From positions 89,262 to 153,261 of the forward strand of contig DDTK01000002.1 of assembly GCA_002344065.1 (NCBI GenBank): 64,000 nt of DNA, in the 5' to 3' direction. This DNA comes from Flammeovirgaceae bacterium UBA2366. Its GTDB lineage: Bacteria > Bacteroidota > Bacteroidia > Cytophagales > Cyclobacteriaceae. The notes under the pieces are model-generated. The model was not told where the DNA came from. It worked only from the letters and a program-made list of their open reading frames with translations, and did no database searches. Within the stretch, counting starts at the first letter, position 1. Each line of letters starts with the position of its first letter. This document shows, piece by piece, positions 47,004 through 56,251 of the stretch. The translations under genes and the position numbers were made by a program.

Positions 47004-49817
47004 ATGAAGCAAATACTGCTAAGCGTACTACTAAGTGTAACAATATTTTCTGTGTGGAGCCAGAAATCCAAGTCAAATGTTCTGGTTCAGAAACAATCAC
47101 TGACGCACGATGTCTACAATAGCTGGAAAGAAATAACCTTTCGGGCCTTAACCAACGATGGAGCTTTTGCTGCATACACCATCAATCCGCAGGATGGTGA
47201 TGGGAAAGCTGTGTTTCATAATTTGAAAACACTCACGCAGGATTCGGCACACCGGGCAGCAAACATTTCACTGACATGGGATAGTAAATATGCTGTATTC
47301 AAAATCACACCCCAGAAAGAATTGGTGAAAGATCTGCGCAGACAGAAAAAGAAAAAAGAAGAGTTGCCCACCGACTCACTCGGCATATATTCCTTTGCCA
47401 ACAGAAAGACGGAAAAAATTCCAGCGGTAAAATCATATAAACTTCCGGAGAAAACAGGAGGGTGGCTGGCCTATCAACTGGAGGCTCCGAAGCCACCAAA
47501 ACCGGATACAGCAAAGAAATCCGCCAAACCAAAAAAGGTTAAAAAGAATACGGATGATAATGGCTACACGCTTGTTCTCCGCAACCTGAATAATAACCAG
47601 GAATCCCAGTTCGGCTATGTGAAGGATTATGCCTTTGCCAAATTCGGGCAGGGACTTCTCTTTCACTCAACAGGAAATGATTCAACATTAAAAGCCGGGG
47701 TGTATTGGTACGATCTTCAATCCAACCAACTCACAACGCTGTTTGAAGTAAAAAGCAAATACAAAGTAAAGGGGTTATCCATCAGCGAAGATGGAGCACA
47801 AACCGCCTTTCTGATCGATACCGATACTACAAAAGCCTTAATCCGTTACTACAAATTATACCACTGGAAAAAGGGAAACGCCTCAGCAAGTTTACTTGCA
47901 GATGAACGCAGCCCAGGCATTTCAACAAACTGGATTGTTAATGAAAACTATACACCGCTTTTTTCTAAAGATGGATCAAAATTATTTTTTGGGTCATCCC
48001 CTAAACCTGTTGTGCAGGACACCACATTGCTTGCCGAAGAAATTGTAAACGTTGAAGTATGGACCTGGAAAGACGATTACATCTATCCGCAACAAAACAG
48101 AAGACTGGAGGCTGACAAGAAGCGTTCATACATCGCAGCCATTCACCTCAACAACAACAACATTGTTCAGCTGGCACAACCTTCATTGCCTTCACTTGAG
48201 TTGGGAGATGAAGGTAATGCTGGTTTCGCACTATCTGAAAACGAAACATCTTACCTGGTTATGCGTACCTGGGATACAGATGTATATAAAGATTTAACCC
48301 TTGTTAATCTTCAGGACGGATCAACACACATTATAAAAGAAAAAGTAAAGGGCAATGCGCGCCTTTCCCCGAACGCCAACTATGTAGTCTGGTTTAGTAA
48401 TCCGGATACTTCATATTTCAGTTACTCGATTAACACGAAAAAGACTGTCAGGCTGAATGACGGATTAAACGTAAAATTTGCTGATGAAGAGGATGATCAT
48501 CCCTACTATCCACCGGCATACGGAATTGCTGGTTTTACCGCCAATGATGCCCAGCTTCTTGCCTATGACCGCTACGACATCTGGGCGTTTGACCCGGAAA
48601 ATAAAAAAGCGCCTGTTAACCTGACCAAAATCGGAAGACAGGAGAAAACACAATTCCGTTACGTTCGCCTTGATCCGGAAGAACGATTTATTGATCCGGA
48701 AAAAGAACTTTTACTCACTGCGTTCAATGAAGCCACCAAACAATCTGGCTTCTATAAGCTTTCACTCAAAGACGGCAAGCTTATCAAGCTAACGCTGGGC
48801 GAATACCGCTATGCCAATCCGGTAAAGGCGCGTAATACCAATACCCTGTTGTTCACCCGTGAAAATTTTCGCGAATTCCCCGATGTGTGGGTGACGGATT
48901 TCAGTTTTACAACTCCGAGAAAACTTTCCAATGCCAATCCACAAATGCAGCGATTCTTCTGGGGAACAGTGGAGCGTGTTCAATGGACATCAGCGGACAA
49001 TATTCCATTAGAGGGATTACTCTACAAGCCCGAAGGCTTCGATCCGAAAAAGAAATATCCCATGATGGTTTATTTCTATGAAAAAAATTCAGACAACCAA
49101 TATCTGCATATCGCACCGGCACCAATTCGTTCATCTATCAATTATTCAGTTTATACCAGTAACGGGTATGTTGTTTTTGTTCCGGATGTTGTTTACAAAA
49201 TTGGTTACCCGGGCGAAAGCGCCATGAACTGCATCATGCCGGGTGTTACTTCCCTCATCGCCAAAGGTTTTGTAGATGAAAAACGCATCGGCATACAAGG
49301 GCACAGCTGGGGTGGCTACCAGATTGCCTACATGGTAACCCGTACAAATTTATTTGCGGCAGCTGAGGCAGGAGCACCTGTAGTAAATATGATCAGCGCT
49401 TATGGTGGCATTCGGTGGGAGAGCGGCCTGAGCCGGATGTTCCAGTATGAAAGAACCCAAACCCGATTGGGCGGAACCCTTTGGGAAAAACCCATGCTCT
49501 ATATTGAAAACTCGCCCATCTTTTTTGTCGATAAAGTGCAAACTCCTGTGTTAATGATGCACAACGATGCCGATGGTGCAGTACCGTGGTACCAGGGCAT
49601 TGAATTCTATATGGCCTTACGCAGACTTGGCAAGCCTGTGTGGATGTTGAACTATAATGGACAGGGTCATGGATTAACGCAGCGCGAACATCGTACTGAT
49701 TTTGCCAAACGCATGATGCAGTATTTTGATCACTACCTGAAAGATGCGCCCATGCCCGACTGGATGAAGAAGGGTGTTCCGGCCATTGAAAAAGGAATTA
49801 AACAAGGGATCAACTAA
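47004..49817 (+). CDS. Secreted S9 family prolyl-oligopeptidase-like peptidase
   Basis: A 937-residue protein with a signal peptide (MKQILLSVLLSVTIFSVWSQ). A propeller-like N-terminal region (about 30-640, many WD-like short blades) is followed by an alpha/beta hydrolase domain with nucleophile Ser768 in GIQGHSWGGYQ, Asp857 in HNDADGAVPW, and His889 in NGQGHGL, the catalytic triad of S9 peptidases. It probably removes di- or oligopeptides in the periplasm for nutrition. The next gene (tpx) follows 96 bases later. Confidence 0.92.
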   Translation: MKQILLSVLLSVTIFSVWSQKSKSNVLVQKQSLTHDVYNSWKEITFRALTNDGAFAAYTINPQDGDGKAVFHNLKTLTQDSAHRAANISLTWDSKYAVFKITPQKELVKDLRRQKKKKEELPTDSLGIYSFANRKTEKIPAVKSYKLPEKTGGWLAYQLEAPKPPKPDTAKKSAKPKKVKKNTDDNGYTLVLRNLNNNQESQFGYVKDYAFAKFGQGLLFHSTGNDSTLKAGVYWYDLQSNQLTTLFEVKSKYKVKGLSISEDGAQTAFLIDTDTTKALIRYYKLYHWKKGNASASLLADERSPGISTNWIVNENYTPLFSKDGSKLFFGSSPKPVVQDTTLLAEEIVNVEVWTWKDDYIYPQQNRRLEADKKRSYIAAIHLNNNNIVQLAQPSLPSLELGDEGNAGFALSENETSYLVMRTWDTDVYKDLTLVNLQDGSTHIIKEKVKGNARLSPNANYVVWFSNPDTSYFSYSINTKKTVRLNDGLNVKFADEEDDHPYYPPAYGIAGFTANDAQLLAYDRYDIWAFDPENKKAPVNLTKIGRQEKTQFRYVRLDPEERFIDPEKELLLTAFNEATKQSGFYKLSLKDGKLIKLTLGEYRYANPVKARNTNTLLFTRENFREFPDVWVTDFSFTTPRKLSNANPQMQRFFWGTVERVQWTSADNIPLEGLLYKPEGFDPKKKYPMMVYFYEKNSDNQYLHIAPAPIRSSINYSVYTSNGYVVFVPDVVYKIGYPGESAMNCIMPGVTSLIAKGFVDEKRIGIQGHSWGGYQIAYMVTRTNLFAAAEAGAPVVNMISAYGGIRWESGLSRMFQYERTQTRLGGTLWEKPMLYIENSPIFFVDKVQTPVLMMHNDADGAVPWYQGIEFYMALRRLGKPVWMLNYNGQGHGLTQREHRTDFAKRMMQYFDHYLKDAPMPDWMKKGVPAIEKGIKQGIN

Positions 49818-49913
49818 ACCAAATGAAAAGGATGTTGTTTTAGTCAATAGAATTTTGTTGATCGACAAATGTTGATTAACGAATTTTGAATGTTGAATCT
49901 CTAAACTATTGTT

Positions 49914-50411
49914 ATGGCACAAATTAAACTTGGCGAGAAAGTGGTAAATACCTTGGGTGATTTACCTTCTATTGGATCTACGGCTCCGGATTTCATACTC
50001 ACCGGCAGCGATATGAAAGAAGTAACCCTAAGTCAATTTTCAGGAAAAAACCTGGTACTGAACATTTTCCCCAGTGTTGATACGGGCGTGTGTTCAGCCT
50101 CGGTGCGCGAATTCAACAAGCGTGCTGCAAATCTCACAAACACCTCTGTGCTTTGTGTCTCCAAAGATTTACCCTTTGCCATGAAGCGCTTTTGCGCTGC
50201 GGAAGGCATCAACAACGTACTAACCGCTACCGATTTTCGCAATCGCGGGTTTTCCACCAGTTATGGTGTAGAGTTAACGGATGGAGGTTTTGCCGGACTC
50301 TGTGCCCGTGCCGTTGTGGTTATTGACAGTACCGGAAAAGTAAAATACACTGAATTGGTTCCGCAAATTGGTCAGGAACCAAATTATGATGCAGCGTTAG
50401 CAGCACTTTAA
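49914..50411 (+). CDS. tpx: Thiol peroxidase (Tpx, 2-Cys peroxiredoxin)
   Basis: A 165-residue cytosolic or periplasmic peroxidase. The peroxidatic Cys60 lies in FPSVDTGVCSASVREFN and the resolving Cys94 in FAMKRFCAAEG, the Tpx spacing that gives an intramolecular disulfide on reduction of H2O2 and alkyl peroxides. Thioredoxin regenerates it. The length and both motifs fit Tpx exactly. A bidirectional terminator-like hairpin follows (50420-50461), and the M14 peptidase gene converges on it. Confidence 0.95.
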   Translation: MAQIKLGEKVVNTLGDLPSIGSTAPDFILTGSDMKEVTLSQFSGKNLVLNIFPSVDTGVCSASVREFNKRAANLTNTSVLCVSKDLPFAMKRFCAAEGINNVLTATDFRNRGFSTSYGVELTDGGFAGLCARAVVVIDSTGKVKYTELVPQIGQEPNYDAALAAL

Positions 50412-50419
50412 ATTTTTGA

Positions 50420-50461
50420 TTCAAGGTTCAAAATTCAATCTTAAATTTTGAACCTTGAATT
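50420..50461. terminator. Bidirectional terminator between tpx and the M14 peptidase gene
   Basis: ATTCAAGGTTCAAAATT (50420-50436) is the exact reverse complement of AATTTTGAACCTTGAAT (50445-50461), an 17-bp stem with an 8-base loop. It lies between two convergent stop codons and is AT-rich on both sides. Confidence 0.8.
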
Positions 50462-50466
50462 TTGAA

Positions 50467-53001
50467 TCACTGCCCCACCATAAACACTGCATTCGCGAAT
50501 AACATCTTACCATTCTCCCAAAAATTACGGAACAACGGATCATCAACAAAGTACACAATCTGTCCACGGCCTTTGTCTTCCACACCAAACACAAAACTGT
50601 TGTCCATTTTCTTGTTGATTTTATATCCGGCAAATCCCTGCACTGGTTTTGCTTTGCCTTTGATTACGCCAACGTTCCAGCCGCCTTGTAAATAGTCAAA
50701 GTACAACTCGTTTGTCTTGAGGGTGTAATATGTGTCTCCCAACCCAAAAGCTAATGGATGGGTTTTATCCAGTGTGATCTTGTAAATGGCTCCTGAAATT
50801 GATTGTGATATAGCTTTGCGTTCTGCAGCATCGTATGGCATCAATACATCTTTGGCTTGCTCTTCCTTGTCCTTCTTCTCGGCTTCTTTTTTAGCGTCTT
50901 CTGTGGCATATTTCTTCAGGGCAAAACCATTTTTATCGGCAAATGCATTTAGTGCCCCGGAAACAAGTATTAATCTTCCACCATTGGAAACCCAATCCTG
51001 TACCGACTTCAACGTTTCTTCATTAAACATCCGGTAACGGCCCTCCGGCACCAGCAACACATCATAATTTCTAAGTTCTATTGAATTGAAATAATCAGTG
51101 CCGATTTGCGTGATGGGATATTTTAACTCTTGCTCAAAGAAATGCCACGTAGCCCCAGCCGAAAGCGAAGAGGTTTGGTCACCCACCAGTGCAGCTATGC
51201 GGGGGGCTTTTAGATAATTTACATAGCCCGATCCGAAATCCTTTCCGCTATCTACAAAACCTGTGCTTGCAGCAAACCATTTTCTGTTTTTCTCGCGCGC
51301 AAGCGATTGTACAAGCTGATCGAAGTTTGCAATTCCTTCATTATTTCGTTGGGTAACAACCAGCGAGCCCGCATCAAAACTTTCACCGTTTACTTTAAAA
51401 GGTTTTAACGATGAACGCACTTTGATTCCATTATTCATTAAGGCACAGAGAAACTCAACATCGGCCAGACTTTGGTAGCGGAAGATATAGGCATAAGGTT
51501 TTTGATTAACTGACACATTGGCCGCGTCTTTCGCCACATAATTTTTTCCAGGATTGATGCGCTCATTCAGTGCATATCCTTTCAATCCATAAGCGTACAT
51601 TAAATTCCACGCGGTAATATCGTATGTTACGGAGTCAGGGAGCTTGGATTGTGGCTCAAACAACGTGGTAATAAATCTTGACTTTGGTTGAAAGATATTA
51701 ATCACAATATCCTCCGTGCTTACATTGAAACTTTGGGTGGCCTGTGAAGTGTAATCAAAACCTCGTGTTGCCTTTCCGGCAGATGGATGACCATACTTAA
51801 TGCCATGGGCATCCATCCACGAAGTAAGGCGTTGAATTTTATCCGGATTATTGTCGCCTTTAATAACAAATGTTTTGTACGGTGAGGCAGGGTTGGAGTT
51901 ATTCTCTCTGAAATACTTTTCAAATTCATCTACTACACGGTTAGCATTAACAGAAGTTACTTCAACTGTGGAGATTCCGGTAGTGTGATGATGCGTGAGC
52001 CTGTCCTTTAAGGTTAACGGATCGCCTTCGCGAGTGGTAATCGATAATCCGCCAAAGCCACCACCCGCCTGTTCGTAAGTCATTCCAATGGCTCCATTGT
52101 ACGTAGGATAGGTATCTCCGTAGCTAGGATAATATAAATCGAAAACCTCTTTGGTAAAGTACAGCCAACCTTGCTGATCGAAATACTTTGCATGGTTTTT
52201 ACCGATAGTAATCTGGAACTCGCGCTGCCACGGAGTAATCACCTCATGATAGGGTTCTGCAGCAGGTGCAAAATAATACGGGTTATTATACCCTTGTTCG
52301 TGAAAATCAACATGCACGTGGGGCATCCATTGATTATAGATTTTTACGCGCTGTTGCGATTCAATTTGTGTAAGCCATGCCCAATCACGGTTTAAGTCGA
52401 ACCAGTAATGATTGCTTCTGCCACCGGGCCAGGGTTCGCGGTGTTCCCGGGCATCGCCACTGGCATTGGCCGGACGGTTGCCATACTGGTTATAAAAGTT
52501 CGCATAGCGGTCGCGCCCATCGGGATTGATGCACGGGTCGATGATCACCACGGTATTCTTTAACCACTCTTTTGATTTTGGATTGTTTGGATCGGCCAAC
52601 TCATACAAGGTTTGCATACAGGCCTCCAACGAGCTGGCCTCATTACCATGAACATTATAGCTCAGCCACACAATAGCTACTTTGGTAGACGGTGTACCTT
52701 CAGCCAACCCGGTTCTCCTCAAATTATCCAACCGGATTTGATCTAAGCGGGCATAATTTTCAGGCGATGCAATAACCGCATACACCAGGGGGCGGTATTC
52801 ATATGTTTCCCCATACTTATACAATTCAATAGTAGGAACGGCACTGGCCACATGTTGAAAATACTCTACTACGCGGTGATGACGGGTAAAGCGCTCGCCA
52901 AGTTCATATCCCAAAAACTGATTAGGTGGTAGTAACTGTTGCTGGGCAATGGCTGCCAGGCAGGAAACAAAAAGTAAGGCCAGGACAAAATGCTTTTTCA
53001 T
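50467..53001 (-). CDS. Secreted M14 family zinc carboxypeptidase
   Basis: An 844-residue protein with a signal peptide (MKKHFVLALLFVSCLAAIAQ). The M14 catalytic domain is at about 40-320: zinc ligands His and Glu in SYNVHGNEASSLEAC, the family motif NPDGRDR, NYFDLNRDWAWL-like WFDLNRDW, and a third His in HVHVDFHEQG. A long C-terminal region (about 370-844) of unknown fold follows and includes a glutamine-amidotransferase-like segment (YDVLLVPEGRYRMFN...LKSVQDWVSNGGRLILVSGA). Large M14 proteins of this architecture are common in Bacteroidota and probably hydrolyse peptides at the surface. It converges with tpx. Confidence 0.9.
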   Translation of the reverse strand: MKKHFVLALLFVSCLAAIAQQQLLPPNQFLGYELGERFTRHHRVVEYFQHVASAVPTIELYKYGETYEYRPLVYAVIASPENYARLDQIRLDNLRRTGLAEGTPSTKVAIVWLSYNVHGNEASSLEACMQTLYELADPNNPKSKEWLKNTVVIIDPCINPDGRDRYANFYNQYGNRPANASGDAREHREPWPGGRSNHYWFDLNRDWAWLTQIESQQRVKIYNQWMPHVHVDFHEQGYNNPYYFAPAAEPYHEVITPWQREFQITIGKNHAKYFDQQGWLYFTKEVFDLYYPSYGDTYPTYNGAIGMTYEQAGGGFGGLSITTREGDPLTLKDRLTHHHTTGISTVEVTSVNANRVVDEFEKYFRENNSNPASPYKTFVIKGDNNPDKIQRLTSWMDAHGIKYGHPSAGKATRGFDYTSQATQSFNVSTEDIVINIFQPKSRFITTLFEPQSKLPDSVTYDITAWNLMYAYGLKGYALNERINPGKNYVAKDAANVSVNQKPYAYIFRYQSLADVEFLCALMNNGIKVRSSLKPFKVNGESFDAGSLVVTQRNNEGIANFDQLVQSLAREKNRKWFAASTGFVDSGKDFGSGYVNYLKAPRIAALVGDQTSSLSAGATWHFFEQELKYPITQIGTDYFNSIELRNYDVLLVPEGRYRMFNEETLKSVQDWVSNGGRLILVSGALNAFADKNGFALKKYATEDAKKEAEKKDKEEQAKDVLMPYDAAERKAISQSISGAIYKITLDKTHPLAFGLGDTYYTLKTNELYFDYLQGGWNVGVIKGKAKPVQGFAGYKINKKMDNSFVFGVEDKGRGQIVYFVDDPLFRNFWENGKMLFANAVFMVGQ

Positions 53002-53083
53002 AAGTAAGAATAGTTAATGCGAAAAGATAGAAAAGTATATCAACATAACGCGCAGGATTTATACCAACGCAACTGCCAACCTG

Positions 53084-53605
53084 TTATAGCAGACGCTTAA
53101 TCTGGGGGGTATGATGGATAATATGCTCGCGAAAGAAGATCATGGTTTGCCGAACATCCAGGCGGCCTGCTATGGGGTGTTTGTAAATTACCCTGCGAAC
53201 ATGCTTATCTTCCATGTTCTCCAGAAACTGTTTAAGTTCACTCCGAACAATCGACCATTCTTCTATGAGTTTTGGTAACGGCATGGCCGGTGGTGTATTC
53301 TCTACCATAACCTTTGGTGCTTTATACTTTAGCGGAATACGTTGGGAGATGATCAACAACCACAGTCTTAGTGTTTCAACTAGTCCGGAGTTTTTTACCT
53401 TATCAATCCCCTGAGCTTTCTTTTTGATATAAGCCAACGAAAGTTTTTCAGAGGTGAGCAGGTGCGTTAATATCTGGCTAATAGACCATTTGCCGGAAAA
53501 GGCTGACGTATTATACTTTTCTTCCGAAAGATTTTTTACCGAAGAAAGAAGTGCTTCACGTTGTTGCTCCAATGCCTGAAAGACCGACTCTAATGATGGG
53601 TTCAT
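53084..53605 (-). CDS. DinB family protein
   Basis: A 173-residue cytosolic protein with the four-helix DinB/YfiT fold. The metal-binding His is in the helix GKWSISQILTHLLTSEKLS, with a pair of His near the C-terminus (FREHIIHHTPQIKRLL). The superfamily includes metal-dependent thiol-S-transferases (mycothiol or bacillithiol type), but this member's substrate is unknown. Its start is at 53605 and the small membrane protein gene is divergent at 53726. Confidence 0.85.
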   Translation of the reverse strand: MNPSLESVFQALEQQREALLSSVKNLSEEKYNTSAFSGKWSISQILTHLLTSEKLSLAYIKKKAQGIDKVKNSGLVETLRLWLLIISQRIPLKYKAPKVMVENTPPAMPLPKLIEEWSIVRSELKQFLENMEDKHVRRVIYKHPIAGRLDVRQTMIFFREHIIHHTPQIKRLL

Positions 53606-53725
53606 ATGAACTAAATTTTACCGAAGGTAGGCGATGATAGGGAGGAAGAAAAGGTTTGATAATACAGGCAGGTCTTTCTTTTTTACTATCTTTAATCACA
53701 AACCAAAACCCTAAACAATTTATTT

Positions 53726-53965
53726 ATGGAAAATCAGCAAGCTCCTGTAATGTCAGTCAAAGATTGGATCATAACCATCTTAATTACTGTAATCCCAATC
53801 GTTGGCTTTGTAATGCTCTTTGTCTGGGGATTTTCATCAGGGCAAAATCCAAACAAATCCAATTGGGCAAAAGCAACACTCATTTGGATGGTTATTTTCT
53901 TCGCACTCTATTTTATCTTCTTTGCTGCCTTCTTTGGTGCAATGATGGCTGGAATGGGAAATTAA
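53726..53965 (+). CDS. Small two-helix membrane protein, conserved Bacteroidota type
   Basis: A 79-residue protein. Two hydrophobic helices (about 13-37 and 48-76) are joined by a short polar turn SSGQNPNKSNWAKATLI. The pattern SVKDWI...P..GFVMLFVWGF...NPNKSNWAKA is shared by many short Bacteroidota membrane proteins; function is unknown. A TATCTTTA near -7 box lies upstream (53687-53694). A terminator follows its stop. Confidence 0.7.
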   Translation: MENQQAPVMSVKDWIITILITVIPIVGFVMLFVWGFSSGQNPNKSNWAKATLIWMVIFFALYFIFFAAFFGAMMAGMGN

Positions 53966-53988
53966 TCTAAGCCTAATAGTTCAATAAC

Positions 53989-54026
53989 AACGTCACTCAA
54001 ACCTATTTGAGTGGCGTTTTATTTTT
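53989..54026 (+). terminator. Rho-independent terminator after the small membrane protein gene
   Basis: AACGTCACTCAAA (53989-54001) pairs with TTTGAGTGGCGTT (54006-54018), 12 of 13 as Watson-Crick and one G-U, around a 4-base loop, followed by TTATTTTT. It lies between convergent genes and overlaps the end of the lipid kinase region, so it may serve both. Confidence 0.85.
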
Positions 54027-54995
54027 CTAACACAAAAACTTTAGTCGCCTGGGTAACATCGTAATGTGTACGGGCAGTTTTCCAACTAATTCTCCGTCTG
54101 CCTCAATAGGCAGCACCTTTGAAGACTTGATCGTTACTTCATTGGCCTCGCGGTATTCGATATCATCATGAATGGCCCGCTTGCCGCTACGCAGCCTTCC
54201 GTTTTGAATGATAAAATCCAGCACCGATACGTTGCCGGCAATGAAGCAAGAAAATTTTCCATCATCCACCACAGCATCGGGGGCAATGCCAATACCGTTG
54301 CCAAAAAATTTACCGTTGGCCACTGCTACTGAGCGAACTGGTCCACTCCATTTCCATAATGGGGTTTGTAAGGTAATTTCTTCGGGCCTGTACGTGAAGA
54401 ATGTTTTGATGATGGCAGCATAATAGGCCACGAACGACCCGAAAGCCCTGCCGCTGTTGAGCAACCGCTCCACCACAATGGGACCCATGCCCACATCAGC
54501 TATGTTGATAAAGTAGCGAGGAGGAAGTTCAGACTTATCGGGAAATGTAATCTTTCCAATGTCAATTAACTTGCTTGTAAACCGATTCAGTATTTCTTCT
54601 ATGGCCTCCGGCTTGTTTGAAATATTCATAGTCCGCGCAAAATCATTACCCGATCCCAACGGAATTAATCCGAGCAGGGGAATATCTTTCGCTGTTTCAT
54701 GGTGCAACATCATACCGTTCAACACCTGATGTAAGGTGCCATCGCCACCAGCTGCAAGGATGGCATCGTAGTGTTGATGTACCGCCTTTCCGGCCAACTG
54801 CACAGCATCATTTTTAGAACGCGTTTCGTGTACCTCTACCACCTTTGCTGCCTTTTTTAAGGCAGGAAGTATTTTAGAATAGAAATATTTCTTCTTGAGG
54901 GAGATGCCGTTGAGAATGATGCATACCGATTTTCCACCCTCCTTATCCTCTCTGTTGAGAGAACCGGAAGAAGTGTCTGCATCACCTGTTGCCAT
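54027..54995 (-). CDS. Diacylglycerol kinase family lipid kinase (YegS-like)
   Basis: A 322-residue cytosolic enzyme. The nucleotide-binding motif GGDGTLHQVLNG (residues 83-94) and LGSGNDFARTM are the DAGK/YegS signature; later blocks ADVGMGPIVVERLLNSGRAFG and FIAGNVSVLDFI and the end VHITMLPRRLKFLC fit the C-terminal domain. It phosphorylates a lipid such as diacylglycerol or a related lipid. The start ATG (54995-54993) shares one base with the stop of the TPR gene (TAATG on the coding strand), so translation is likely coupled. Confidence 0.9.
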   Translation of the reverse strand: MATGDADTSSGSLNREDKEGGKSVCIILNGISLKKKYFYSKILPALKKAAKVVEVHETRSKNDAVQLAGKAVHQHYDAILAAGGDGTLHQVLNGMMLHHETAKDIPLLGLIPLGSGNDFARTMNISNKPEAIEEILNRFTSKLIDIGKITFPDKSELPPRYFINIADVGMGPIVVERLLNSGRAFGSFVAYYAAIIKTFFTYRPEEITLQTPLWKWSGPVRSVAVANGKFFGNGIGIAPDAVVDDGKFSCFIAGNVSVLDFIIQNGRLRSGKRAIHDDIEYREANEVTIKSSKVLPIEADGELVGKLPVHITMLPRRLKFLC

Positions 54996-56107
54996 TACTT
55001 ACAATTCTTTTTTATGGCTGCCCGCGCATCGGGTGAACCTAAATCTTCAGCGGTTTTAAAATCCAGGCAGGCATCGTACTTGTTGCCCATTTGCAACTTA
55101 ACCAGTCCGCGTTGGTAAAACGTTTCCGGATCGGTGGGATACAATTCAATGGACGAAGTATAATCTTCTATGGCTCCCGTATAATCTGCCTTTTCGGTGC
55201 GGCTTAACGCCCGGTTATCATAATATACCGGATTGGTAGGGTCAAGCGCAATAGCCTTGGTGTAATCTTCAATGGCGCCATCGTTTTCATCCATGCTGAA
55301 TTTTACCACACCGCGAAGGTTATAGGTTTCTGGATCATCGGGGTTAAGTTCAATAGCTTTGTTATAATCTTCCAAGGCACCTTTAAAATCTTCCTTTGCA
55401 CTTTTTGCCAACGCGCGGTTCTCATATTTCAATGGATCTTTCGCGTCAAGCTTAATGGCCATGTCGTAATCGGCAATGGCCTTATTGAAGTCGGTAATGT
55501 TGTAGTAGGCAACGCCTCGGTAATTGTAGAGGGCGGCATCATTCTTATCCAGTTCAATGGCCTTGGTGTAGTCGTCAATGGCGCTGATGAACTCCCCCAG
55601 CTCTGCTTTAACCACACCGCGGTTAAAAAACTTATCGGCATCAGGTGGGCCCAGTTCCAGCGCTTTTGAAAAATCAAAATAGGCACCGGTCAAATCCTCC
55701 AGGTTATACTTGGCAAAACCACGGTTGGTGTACGCACTGCTGTATTTTGCGTTAAACTTTATGGCCCGATCAAAATCGCGGATGGCACTTTCATCATCGC
55801 CCAGCGCCACCTTGGCCTCCCCCCTGTAGTTGTAAGCCTCAGCATAAGTTGAATCAATTTCCAAGGCAAAGGTGAGATCGGCAATGGCTCCGTAAAAATC
55901 TTCCAGTCCCATACGGGCTTCTCCGCGTAGCCGGAATGCAATTTTGTTTTTGGGTTGGGCATCCAGCAGTTTTGATAGATCAGCTTTCGCACCGGTGTAA
56001 TCTTTAGCCGATAGTTTTTTCCTGGCGCTCTCCAGTTGCGCATCCTGCGCTGATACAGAAAGGGAAATTAAAAAGGTAAGGAGGACACTGTATACAGAAA
56101 ATTTCAT
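54995..56107 (-). CDS. Exported tetratricopeptide-repeat protein
   Basis: A 370-residue protein with a signal peptide (MKFSVYSVLLTFLISLSVSAQ). The remainder (about 22-360) is a tandem array of about ten TPR units of 34 residues with the pattern A...Y...G.AK..L.....A..DF..A; examples are NYRGEAKVALGDDESAIRDFDRAI and NRALAKSAKEDFKGALEDYNKAIELNPDD. It probably forms a scaffold in the periplasm or at the outer membrane. It is cotranscribed with the lipid kinase (1-base overlap). Divergent from the amidohydrolase gene. Confidence 0.88.
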   Translation of the reverse strand: MKFSVYSVLLTFLISLSVSAQDAQLESARKKLSAKDYTGAKADLSKLLDAQPKNKIAFRLRGEARMGLEDFYGAIADLTFALEIDSTYAEAYNYRGEAKVALGDDESAIRDFDRAIKFNAKYSSAYTNRGFAKYNLEDLTGAYFDFSKALELGPPDADKFFNRGVVKAELGEFISAIDDYTKAIELDKNDAALYNYRGVAYYNITDFNKAIADYDMAIKLDAKDPLKYENRALAKSAKEDFKGALEDYNKAIELNPDDPETYNLRGVVKFSMDENDGAIEDYTKAIALDPTNPVYYDNRALSRTEKADYTGAIEDYTSSIELYPTDPETFYQRGLVKLQMGNKYDACLDFKTAEDLGSPDARAAIKKNCK

Positions 56108-56251
56108 AAGCCTGAATTAAAGATCACAAGTTAGGAAAATTTGATTTCACCGCTGAACCTCCTCTTCATAGTTTAAATCCATCCGTTCATATACCGATCC
56201 TTCCGCCAAGGATATTTTTTGGAAACGATGTATTAAATAGTACTTACTTTG